Of a stretch of 64,000 nt of DNA, positions 19,001 through 26,182 are shown piece after piece. The DNA is from Asanoa hainanensis. Lineage in GTDB: Bacteria; Actinomycetota; Actinomycetes; Mycobacteriales; Micromonosporaceae. Positions within the stretch are counted from its first letter, which is position 1. Each line of letters opens with the position of its first letter. The stretch spans positions 310,001 to 374,000 of the forward strand of contig NZ_FZPH01000007.1 in the NCBI RefSeq assembly GCF_900188485.1, in the 5' to 3' direction. The translations under genes were made by a program, and so were the position numbers. The notes beneath the pieces were generated by a model. It was not told where the DNA came from, searched no databases, and was given only the letters and a program-made list of their open reading frames with translations.

Positions 19001-21966
19001 ACCGCCGCCCCACGACCAAAGTGCCAGGCATCCGGTTCTACCGTGGCGCGACCGGCCAGTCGTACCACCCGACCGAGCAGTCCGCCGCCGACGCGATCAC
19101 CGAGCAGATGCTCTCGCCCGTCGACTTCCCCAACGTCATCCAACAAGCCTGGGACGACGGCGTACGCGTGTTCGTCGAACACGGACCCGCCGCCCAGTGC
19201 ACCGGCTGGATCCGCCGCATCCTGGGCGAACGCGAGCACGTGGCGGTGGCCCTGGACTCCGTGCGGGACCGCGGCCTGTGGTCGCTGTCGGCAGCGGCCG
19301 TGGAGCTCGCCGCCGCCGGCGTCCCGTTCCGCCACGACGCCCTCGCGACCTACCTCGAGAGCCCCCGCCCCGCGCGCGGCGAGACGATCAGCGTGCCGAA
19401 ACGCCTCGCGGCCCCCGTCGCGTACGCCGTGATGGAACCGGCCCCGGAATTGGCACCGATGCCGACCCGCCACCGTCCGCGAACCAGCGCCCCGGCGCAC
19501 GACTGGCGCGCGTCCATCACCGAGGCACACCACCAGTTCCTCGACCTGCAAGCCACAGCCCACACGCGGTTCCTGGCCGGACGCGCCGAGGCCCTCCGCG
19601 CCCTCACACCCGTGGGCAACCGCGAGCACCCCGGCCCCCGATTCGACCGGGCCCAGCTCGAACACCTAGCCAAAGGCCAGATCTCGGACCTGTTCGGCCC
19701 CATGTTCGCGGTCCAGGACCTCGACGTGCGGCAGACCCGCATGCCCGGCCCGCCCCTGCTGCTCGCCGACCGGGTCACCGGGATCGACGCCGCACCCGGC
19801 TCGCTCGGCAAGGGCACCATCTGGACCGAGACCGATGTGGACACCGGTGCCTGGTACCTCGACGCCACCGGTCGCATGCCGCCCGGCCTGGTCGTCGAGG
19901 CGGGCCAAGCCGATCTGCTCCTGATCAGCTGGCTCGGCGCCGACCTGCACAACCGGGGCGAGCGCGTCTACCGCCTGCTCGGCAGCGACGTGACGTTCCA
20001 CGCCCCGCCACCCGCTCCCGGCGCGACCCTCACCTTCGAGATCCGCGTGGTCGGGCACGTCGTCCACGGCCCGGTCCGCCTGTTCTTCTTCGAGTACGAC
20101 TGCCACGTCGGCGACACGCTCCTGCTGACCGTCCGAGAGGGACAGGCGGGGTTCTTCGACGACGACGAGCTCGCCAACACCGGCGGCGTCATCTGGGACG
20201 CGGCCGCCACCCGCCCGGGCGACGCCCCGTACGACCCGCCCGCGGTCACGTGCACGCGCACCGGGTTCGACAGGTCCGCGGTCGACGCCTTCGCGGAGGG
20301 CCGCGCCGCCGCCTGCTTCGGCCCCGGCTGGGAGCCGACGCTCGCCCACGTTCGCACGCCACGGATCGGAGCCGGCCGGCTGCGCCTGCTCGACGAGGTC
20401 CCCGTCTTCGACCCGACCGGCGGTCCCAACGGCCGCGGTTACCTGCGCGCCGAGACAGCGGTCAGCCCCGACGACTGGTTCTTCGACGGCCACTTCCACA
20501 ACGACCCGTGCATGCCCGGCACGCTGATGTCCGACGGCTGCCTCCAGGCGGTCGCCTTCTACCTGGCCGCCTGCGGCCACACGATCACCCGCGACGGCTG
20601 GCGGTTCGAACCGGTGCCCGGCCGCACCGCCCGCATGCGCTGCCGGGGCCAGGTCACCCCCGACAGCAAGCAGCTCACGTACGAGGTCTTCGTCTCGGAG
20701 GTGTCCGCCGGCCCGTTCCCGACCGTCGTCGCGGACGTGCTGGTCACGGTCGACGGCGTCAAGGCCCTGCACGTCGCCGACTGCGCCGTGCGCCTGGTGC
20801 CGGACTGGCCCCTCGACCAGTGGCGGCACCTCGGCCCGCCCACCACGGTGCTCGCGCCACTCGCCCGGCTGGGTGGCCTCGTCGGGCACCGCGACGCCGG
20901 CCCCGTCGCCGAGGTCGAGGGGCTACCGCTCGGCTACGCCTCCCTGCTCGCCTGCGCCTGGGGCAGACCCACGGACGGGCTCGGGCCGATGGCCGAGGCG
21001 TTCCTCGGCACCCGCCGCCCGCCCCGGCTGCCCGGGCCGCCGTACCACTTCATGAGCCGGATCGCCGCCGTCGAAGGCCCGTACCAGGGTATGGCGGTCG
21101 GCAGTGCGGTCACCGCGGAGTACGAGGTGCCCGCCGAGGCCTGGTACTTCGCCCACAACGCCGCACCCACGATGCCGGCCGCGGTCCTGATGGAGGTGGC
21201 GCTCCAGCCGTGCGGCTGGCTCGGCTGCTACGTCGGCAGCCCCACCCAGATCGACGCCGAGCTGCTCTTCCGCAACCTGGACGGCGACGTGCGGCTGCTG
21301 CGCGAGGTGCGACCGGGCACCCGCCGCATCCGCACCCGCGCCGAGCTCACCGACGTGTCCCGCGCCGCCGGCATGATCATCGAATCGTTCCGGATCGAGT
21401 GCCACGCCGACGGTGAGCCCTTGCTCCGCGGCACCGCCGTGTTCGGCTACTTCCTCACCACGGCCTTCGCCGAGCAGCCCGGCCTGCCCCCGACACCTGC
21501 CGAGCTCGACCGCCTGAGCGAGCCGTGCGAGAACGTCCCCGCGCTGTCCGCACGGCGCGGGAGCATGCTGATGATGCTCGACCGGATCACCGGCTACTGG
21601 CCCGAGGGCGGGGCCGCCGGCCTCGGCCGCCTGCGCGCCGAGAAGGACGTCGACCCCGACGAGTGGTTCTTCAAGGCCCACTTCTTCCAGGACCCCGTCA
21701 TGCCCGGCTCCCTCGGCGTCGAGGCGGCCCACCAGCTGCTCCAGTGGTACGTAGCCGAGCGGGGCGGCCGCTGCGAATCCGTCGCCGTCGACGAGCCGCT
21801 GACGTGGACCTACCGCGGCCAGGTCGTGCCGACCGACCGCCTGGTCACCGTCGAGCTGGAGATCCTCGAGATCCGCGACCGGACCGTGTTCGCCACCGCC
21901 TGGCTCTGGATCGACGGCCGTCGCATCTATCGCATCGACCGGCTCGGCGCGAGGATGGTCGCATGA
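16084..21966 (+). CDS. pfaC: PfaC/PfaB-like synthase: KS-CLF-AT-DH-DH
   Basis: 1960 residues from GTG 16084, which overlaps the previous stop. Domains: KS (about 1-395; C136 in DAACASA, H271, H308); a KS-like chain length factor (about 400-700), where the active cysteine is replaced by glutamate (FAEEASG, E527/E528); a PfaB-type AT (about 750-1080, S840 in GYSSGES); and two FabA-like dehydratase didomains made of four hotdog folds (about 1215-1960). The second and fourth hotdogs keep catalytic histidines H1470 (GHFHNDPCMPG) and H1866 (AHFFQDPVMPG). The first KS is short at its N-terminus: Cys at 136 instead of about 200. FabA-like DHs can set or isomerise double bonds, so the product may be unsaturated. 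A longer upstream frame to 15646 lies inside the previous gene and is not used. Confidence 0.92.
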   Translation: MSTFAPVAIVGRGCVLPGAHNPDQFWANIVSARVSMGLVRGFETGDSAYDPALRWVLHAGRAALREAGDRARPERSGLVLGNLGYPSRSLVAYAERVWRADHPGDPHGRFSSGLWAHQAASALNLKGGSLALDAACASALYAIKIACDRLHDGTADLMLAGAVSGCDGQIINSGFAALGALSPSGRSRPFHRGADGLVPAEGTAIVALMRLGDAVAQRVPVLGVIRGIGLSNDGRTGGFLAPAEEGQIRAMRAAYAQAGFGPETVELLECHATGTPLGDAVEARSTARVFQARPEPLPVGSAKSNVGHLLTASGAAGLLKLLAAIHDGTLPATAGADDPIDELRDGPLRLLAAKETWAGPRRCAAISAFGFGGNNAHLIVEAYDGAPKSFSAAAPPAEIAIVAVSGRVGDDPLEDAVLRGWIPRPTTNDIEVGLDGLRYPPRDLRETLGQQLLVLEVARDAVEGIDLPPERTSVLVGMGCDPETARVRSFGPPLTASRVLGAMANIAANRIGGQLGLSGPGFAVFAEEASGVVGLELAARALRAGEIDAALVGAVDLSDEPVHRAAIAELDPLAEPADAAVVLVLKRLDDARRDGDRVLAVLDRTDRPADAFPTGLFGAPHAARGLLDVAAAAIALHHRAWPVARQRAQPRLGGTTADVSTPVLGAAPVRVGLRAADAAAWATEPITALHVYSGANRAEALAAAADGRESDTGPARLAVAARDPAHLAEQLMAARGWLDGTALRPPGVAFRERPIGGETAFVYTKGSAFYPGMGADVALAFAPLVAGMDEHAQVSWLYEGRDVPDDSLDQILAVGFVARLHTRITREVLGVAPHAAIGYSSGESAALVSLGVWNDVTAMSADARASGLFTHDLGGDLRAVRRFWERHGIAGERWAGYLLSADPEQVRAMLADQPAVHLTAVCAPGTCVVAGEERACAAFVERFDPASRIRIHYDLAAHAPELAEVRDRWHALHRRPTTKVPGIRFYRGATGQSYHPTEQSAADAITEQMLSPVDFPNVIQQAWDDGVRVFVEHGPAAQCTGWIRRILGEREHVAVALDSVRDRGLWSLSAAAVELAAAGVPFRHDALATYLESPRPARGETISVPKRLAAPVAYAVMEPAPELAPMPTRHRPRTSAPAHDWRASITEAHHQFLDLQATAHTRFLAGRAEALRALTPVGNREHPGPRFDRAQLEHLAKGQISDLFGPMFAVQDLDVRQTRMPGPPLLLADRVTGIDAAPGSLGKGTIWTETDVDTGAWYLDATGRMPPGLVVEAGQADLLLISWLGADLHNRGERVYRLLGSDVTFHAPPPAPGATLTFEIRVVGHVVHGPVRLFFFEYDCHVGDTLLLTVREGQAGFFDDDELANTGGVIWDAAATRPGDAPYDPPAVTCTRTGFDRSAVDAFAEGRAAACFGPGWEPTLAHVRTPRIGAGRLRLLDEVPVFDPTGGPNGRGYLRAETAVSPDDWFFDGHFHNDPCMPGTLMSDGCLQAVAFYLAACGHTITRDGWRFEPVPGRTARMRCRGQVTPDSKQLTYEVFVSEVSAGPFPTVVADVLVTVDGVKALHVADCAVRLVPDWPLDQWRHLGPPTTVLAPLARLGGLVGHRDAGPVAEVEGLPLGYASLLACAWGRPTDGLGPMAEAFLGTRRPPRLPGPPYHFMSRIAAVEGPYQGMAVGSAVTAEYEVPAEAWYFAHNAAPTMPAAVLMEVALQPCGWLGCYVGSPTQIDAELLFRNLDGDVRLLREVRPGTRRIRTRAELTDVSRAAGMIIESFRIECHADGEPLLRGTAVFGYFLTTAFAEQPGLPPTPAELDRLSEPCENVPALSARRGSMLMMLDRITGYWPEGGAAGLGRLRAEKDVDPDEWFFKAHFFQDPVMPGSLGVEAAHQLLQWYVAERGGRCESVAVDEPLTWTYRGQVVPTDRLVTVELEILEIRDRTVFATAWLWIDGRRIYRIDRLGARMVA

Positions 21967-23678
21967 AGCCCGGGGTCGGAACCGTCGAAGAGGCACACGC
22001 TGGCCACCTCGAGACCATGCTGGCGTACGTGGACGGGCAGGCCCTGGACCGCCAGGAGACCTTCCACGAGTGGGAGGCGGAGCTTCCGCCGGACGCCCGC
22101 GCGGCGTTCGCCGGCCTCAAGGACTCGGCCGCGATCCGGGCGAGCATCCTGGAGGCGTTCCCCGGCAACACTGTCCACAATGTCAGCGGCATGAACGAGG
22201 TCTACGTCTCGAACATGGGCGCCAAGGGCTCCGACCGCGCCTTTCTCCAGCAGCACATCGACGGCCCGTTCGGCCTGCTGCCGTTCGTGACGCTCCTGCG
22301 CTGCCTGGTCGTCGTGCGGGGGAACGACCGCGTCACGACGGTCTTCGCGGTCCAGAAGGCCCGCAACACCCTGCGGACGGGCGAGTTCTGCTGGCTCGAC
22401 TACAACCGCGACATCCACCACATCGTCAAGAGCGGCGACCCGGACGACCTCCTCGCCGACAGCCGCATCTGCCTCAAGGTGCACTACGCGGTCGTACCCC
22501 GCTGGCTCGCCCCGGTCCGTGCGCTGTTCGCGGGGTGGAACGAGACCTACAACCGGCGGGCGCGCGAGCTGTTCGTCGCGAGCAAGAACCCGCAGTCGGC
22601 GATCGGCAAGCTCCTCGGCGCCGTCGTCAACGCCGGCACGTTCCTCTATCCGCTGTTCTTCCAGTACGTCGGGGTCCTGAACCTGCTCGTCCTGCTGCTG
22701 TTCTGGGGCGTGACCGCCGGGCACCCGACCGAGCGGGTCTACCTCTTCAGCTTCGTCCACTACGCCCTCTACGCCGTCGCCCACCTGTTCCGCACGGTCG
22801 AGCCCGGCCGGTTCGCCCGCGACGCGACCCTGTTCCAACTCGTGGCGCTAGGGACCCTGTTCTGGCAGTACGGGCAGGCGGGGTTCGACGCACCGTCGCT
22901 GGCGGTCGCGGCCCTCGGTTTCGGGCTCTCCGGGCTCGCGTTCCTGCGGCTGGGCTCCGACCGCACCTACTTCGGCGCGGAGCTCGGCGTCGTACCACCC
23001 GGCAAGGTCTCGGGCTTCCCGTACGGCGTCATCCCGCACCCCATGATCGTCGGAAAGCTGGTCGGCTTCGCCGGGCTGGCGCTGCACGCCCCCTTCCGCG
23101 CGGCGTGGTGGCCGCTGCTGCTGGCCCACGTGGCGTGCTACGTGGTCGTCCTGTGCCAGGAGGTGGCGGGCCGGCACCTCGGAGACACCTACCGGTTCGA
23201 GGAGACGTACCGCGACTTCGCCCGCTTCCACCAGAAGACCGGCAACGTCGTCGTGCACCTGTTCTCGACGGGCATCGGCCTGCTCGGTGTCTTCGGCCTC
23301 GTCGGCGCCGCGGCCCTCGCCCTCGGCGCGACACCCGCCGTGGTCGTGGCGTTCGTCGCGGTCCTCTACGCGTACTTCTGCGCCTACACGGCACCGGACC
23401 AGACCGCCCTGGCATCGATCCTGTACGTGGCCGTCGTGCTCGCCGCCTACCTCGCCCTCCCGACGACGCTCGGCTGGCTCGTCGCCGCCGGCCTGCTCGT
23501 GCTCGGCACGGTGGCCCAGGACGTGTCCCACATCGTGTTCAGGGAGCGGACGTATATGAGCTCGTACCAACGCGGGCGCGGCGCTGTCGGGCTGTTCGTG
23601 CTGCACACCGTGCTGCTCGTGCCCCTGCTCTGCCGGGCGGCCTTCTTCCGGACGGCCGTCACAGCCCGAGCCGCTTGA
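21963..23678 (+). CDS. Membrane protein with PEMT-like methyltransferase segment
   Basis: 571 residues from ATG 21963, overlapping the previous stop (ATGA), so it is translationally coupled to the synthase. The first 210 residues are soluble. They hold an HxD (H98, D100), later histidines (H152/H153, H174) and R168, loosely like a 2-oxoglutarate/Fe oxygenase, but this is tentative. From about 220 the protein is largely membrane-embedded. Residues about 337-375 (TYFGAELGV, then GFPYGVIPHPMIVGK) match the phosphatidylethanolamine N-methyltransferase (PEMT) pattern of YFG, FPF and NPMY-G, and a nearby EE could complete a SAM site. A later FHQKTGNVVVHLF patch resembles the DUF962/Mpo1 family. I read it as a head-group or acyl-chain modifying enzyme, exact reaction unknown. 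Its 3' end overlaps the convergent hydrolase gene by 20 bases. Confidence 0.75.
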   Translation: MKPGVGTVEEAHAGHLETMLAYVDGQALDRQETFHEWEAELPPDARAAFAGLKDSAAIRASILEAFPGNTVHNVSGMNEVYVSNMGAKGSDRAFLQQHIDGPFGLLPFVTLLRCLVVVRGNDRVTTVFAVQKARNTLRTGEFCWLDYNRDIHHIVKSGDPDDLLADSRICLKVHYAVVPRWLAPVRALFAGWNETYNRRARELFVASKNPQSAIGKLLGAVVNAGTFLYPLFFQYVGVLNLLVLLLFWGVTAGHPTERVYLFSFVHYALYAVAHLFRTVEPGRFARDATLFQLVALGTLFWQYGQAGFDAPSLAVAALGFGLSGLAFLRLGSDRTYFGAELGVVPPGKVSGFPYGVIPHPMIVGKLVGFAGLALHAPFRAAWWPLLLAHVACYVVVLCQEVAGRHLGDTYRFEETYRDFARFHQKTGNVVVHLFSTGIGLLGVFGLVGAAALALGATPAVVVAFVAVLYAYFCAYTAPDQTALASILYVAVVLAAYLALPTTLGWLVAAGLLVLGTVAQDVSHIVFRERTYMSSYQRGRGAVGLFVLHTVLLVPLLCRAAFFRTAVTARAA

Positions 23679-24462
23679 CCGCGTCCACGATCTCCATCGG
23701 TCGCTCGTAGGCGATCGCGTGACCGGTGTCCGCCAGCACCGTCAGCCGCGCCTGCGGGAGGCGGGCGGCCAGCACGCGCGAGTTGCGCGGCGCCAGCATC
23801 CGGTCCTCGGCGCCGACGATCACCTCGACCGGCACGCGGACGGCCCCGAGCCGGCGATCGGTCCGGTGGAACGACATCGCCAACGCCTGCAGAAGCGAGT
23901 TGAACCGCGAGTACGGCTCGGTCCGCTGGATCTGCCGGAGCGGGGCCAGCAGGCCGTGCGCGCGGTCGCCGTCGTGCACGAGCAGCCGGTCGCACATCGT
24001 CCACACCCGGACGTCGTTCGAGATCGTGGCCGCGGCGGTCAGCGGCAGCGAGCGTAGAAAGGCCGGCGACACGTCGCCGCGCGCCGCGCTGGCGGACAGC
24101 ACGAGCCCGGCGACCCGGCGCGGGTGCCGGAGCGCGAGATGCTGGGCGACCATCCCGCCCATCGACTCGCCGACCACGACCGCGGGCGCGTCCCCGGCGC
24201 CGTCCCGGATGACGACCGCCGCGTCGTCGGCCAGCGTCGCCAACGTGTACGGCCGACGCGGACGCCCCGACTCGCCCGTGCCCCGGTGGTCGACGAGCAC
24301 GACGCGGTAGGGGAGGGGACCGACACGGCCGAGCCAGGGGAGCCAGCTGCTGCCGGACCGGCCGTACCCGGCCAACAGCACCAGCGTGGGGTCGCCGCGC
24401 TCCCCGGCGACCTGGTACGACAGCCGCACCCCGGCGCGCTCCACCCAGTGCCGGGAGGTCAT
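23659..24462 (-). CDS. Alpha/beta hydrolase
   Basis: 267 residues, one alpha/beta-hydrolase fold. The nucleophile serine is in GESMGGM (about residue 97), the acid in GAEDRM and the histidine in DTGHAI. The oxyanion-loop region is LLAGYGRSG. It could act as an external thioesterase, esterase or lipase releasing or editing the lipid made by the neighbouring synthase; the sequence alone cannot say which. It is the last gene of a leftward run with ATGA-type coupling: its ATG at 24462 overlaps the stop of the methyltransferase gene. Confidence 0.9.
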   Translation of the reverse strand: MTSRHWVERAGVRLSYQVAGERGDPTLVLLAGYGRSGSSWLPWLGRVGPLPYRVVLVDHRGTGESGRPRRPYTLATLADDAAVVIRDGAGDAPAVVVGESMGGMVAQHLALRHPRRVAGLVLSASAARGDVSPAFLRSLPLTAAATISNDVRVWTMCDRLLVHDGDRAHGLLAPLRQIQRTEPYSRFNSLLQALAMSFHRTDRRLGAVRVPVEVIVGAEDRMLAPRNSRVLAARLPQARLTVLADTGHAIAYERPMEIVDAVKRLGL

Positions 24463-25049
24463 GCCGGGAACCGCGCGACGACGTAGTAGCGCAGCGGGCC
24501 GTGTTCGACGTGGGTCGCGCCGTGGCGGTGCAGCAGGTCGTCCGGCACGGCCTCGACATGGAAGGCGGACAGGAACGGGCGCATCGCCCGGGCCGCGAGG
24601 TCCGAGAAGTCGACCACCCACAGCTCGCCGCCGGGCGCGAGGTGCCGGCGCGCGTTGTCGATCGCCCGGTCCTTGTCCACGAACATCGACAGGCAGTACG
24701 ACATGAGGATGCGCTGCGGTGGCACACCAAGGACGGCACCGATGTCACCGTCCTCGGCGAAACCAGGGGAGATCCGGGCCCAGGGGCACCGGCGTGCGGC
24801 GTGCGCGCGCATGACGTCGCTCGCCTCCAGCCCGCCGAGCGCCGCGTCCGGCCGTCGGCGGTGCAGCCGGGCCAGGTTGCGCCCGGTGCCTGGGCCGATC
24901 TCCACGAGCGTGGCCCAGTCCCCGGCCAGCAGGCGGTCGAGCACGCCGTCGCGGCCGAACAGGAAGTACTTCCGGGACACGTCGTAGACGCGATGGGTGG
25001 CCCGGTAGTACCGGTCGAGGAACGCGCGGTGGTCCGCCTCCCAGGTCAT
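24459..25049 (-). CDS. btaB: BtaB-like SAM-dependent N-methyltransferase
   Basis: 196 residues, class I methyltransferase fold, with motif I VEIGPGTGRNL (about 42-52), motif II LGGLEASDVM and a post-I SYCLSMFVD segment. The N-terminal DRYYRATHRVYDVSRKYFL stretch is like BtaB, which methylates the amine of diacylglyceryl-homoserine three times to make the betaine lipid DGTS. The gene directly follows a BtaA-type gene and overlaps it by 4 bases, as in bacterial btaAB pairs, which supports the assignment. Whether the acceptor here is DGTS precursor or a product of the adjacent lipid synthase is open. It is soluble, with no signal or TM segment. Confidence 0.8.
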   Translation of the reverse strand: MTWEADHRAFLDRYYRATHRVYDVSRKYFLFGRDGVLDRLLAGDWATLVEIGPGTGRNLARLHRRRPDAALGGLEASDVMRAHAARRCPWARISPGFAEDGDIGAVLGVPPQRILMSYCLSMFVDKDRAIDNARRHLAPGGELWVVDFSDLAARAMRPFLSAFHVEAVPDDLLHRHGATHVEHGPLRYYVVARFPA

Positions 25050-26182
25050 GCGGCGCCGACGACCCGGTAGACGTCGACGCGTCCGTACAGCCGCGTCCGC
25101 TCCTGCTCGCTCGCGAGGGTCGACGCCGGCTCGACGCGCTCGTAGAGCCCCGACAACCCGACGCGGTCGACGACGCACGCGTCCTCCACACTGCGCGTCA
25201 GGACGACCGCGCCCTCCCCGCCCACGCGGGCGATCCGGTGCAGCAGCTCCCGCTGGGCGGAGGCGGGCAGCCAGTCCAGCACGTCGCACAGGGAGAAGTG
25301 CGACCACTGTCCCGGCGTCGCACCGGCGAGCATCCGCTGCAGCGAGGCGTGATGAAAACCGACCCGCGTCGGTGCCACGAGCGACTGCTTGTGGCTCTGC
25401 TCCCGCAGATAGGGCGGCACCGCGTCGGGATGGTCGTGGTTGAACTCGCCGGTCAGGCACGACCAGACGAACCAGTTCGTCTCCAGGTCCGTCCGCACCA
25501 ATCGTTCGAAGTGCGCGGTGACGACGTCCATCATGGACGCTGCCCGGTTCGCCCGCAGGTTGCGCCGCCGTTGCGCGAAGTTGACGCCCACGCCGAGCTG
25601 GAACAGCGGCGTGTTGACCAGGACGCGCATCGGCCACCATCGCCGCAGCGACGCGAAGATCGGGTCGAAGCGCGCCAGCCGCTCGGCGGGCGGGAGCGCC
25701 TGCACGGTCCGCAGGAAGTCCGCGTCGACACCCACCTTCTGGCGCAGCAACCGTTGGAAGGTGCCGACCAGACCCTCCGCGTACAGGTTGTGCCGGAACC
25801 GGTGGTGGTTCGTGCTCCAGTAACGCCCGACCCAGGACGGGAGGGCCGCCATGAGCGGCCGGAGCACCCCCGCGGGATCGTCGTGTCGTCCCCGGCCGAG
25901 CAGCTGGTAGAACTCGGCGTGGGAGGTCATCCGGCGGGCAGCGGCGACCTTTAGGGCGGCCAGGGCGAGGTGGTGCCGGTTGGTGTCGACGGCGTCGATC
26001 CGGGCGGGATGGGCGGCCAGCAGACCGGCCACGCCGCAGCCGGCGCCGCTGACCGCCAGCACGCGCGCACGGGAGTCGAGGTCCAGGACGCGGTTGTCCA
26101 CCTCCGAGTCCTCGTAGAGCAACGAGAAGGTGAAGACGTGATGGAAGGTCGCGGCGAACGCGCGATCGGCTAGGTCCGGCAC
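25046..26182 (-). CDS. btaA: BtaA-like (DUF3419) 3-amino-3-carboxypropyl transferase
   Basis: 378 residues from GTG 26182, which overlaps the end of the upstream FAAL gene by 13 bases. Early residues FSLLYEDSEVDNRVL match the WEDPEVD block of DUF3419/BtaA. A SAM-site AVSGAGCGVAGLL is followed by the family's AVDTNRHHLALAALK. Known BtaA transfers the 3-amino-3-carboxypropyl group of SAM to the free hydroxyl of diacylglycerol, the first step of betaine lipid synthesis. The gene sits between a FAAL-ACP-C protein and a BtaB-like methyltransferase, so the four leftward genes look like one operon. The true acceptor is not shown by sequence. Confidence 0.83.
   Translation of the reverse strand: MPDLADRAFAATFHHVFTFSLLYEDSEVDNRVLDLDSRARVLAVSGAGCGVAGLLAAHPARIDAVDTNRHHLALAALKVAAARRMTSHAEFYQLLGRGRHDDPAGVLRPLMAALPSWVGRYWSTNHHRFRHNLYAEGLVGTFQRLLRQKVGVDADFLRTVQALPPAERLARFDPIFASLRRWWPMRVLVNTPLFQLGVGVNFAQRRRNLRANRAASMMDVVTAHFERLVRTDLETNWFVWSCLTGEFNHDHPDAVPPYLREQSHKQSLVAPTRVGFHHASLQRMLAGATPGQWSHFSLCDVLDWLPASAQRELLHRIARVGGEGAVVLTRSVEDACVVDRVGLSGLYERVEPASTLASEQERTRLYGRVDVYRVVGAA

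Noticed and set aside
10681-21416. Very long alternative frames (1023 and 1723 residues, and antisense frames of 300-600) across the synthase genes
   Set aside because: They are rich in Arg, Pro and Ala, lack any domain motif, and lie in other frames of genes with intact catalytic residues; a common artefact of very high GC.
24459-26182. Ordinary DGTS (betaine lipid) synthesis as the full explanation
   Set aside because: Not excluded, but the coupling with FAAL-ACP-C and the PUFA-like synthase makes a plain housekeeping btaAB pair less likely, so I did not call it as such.
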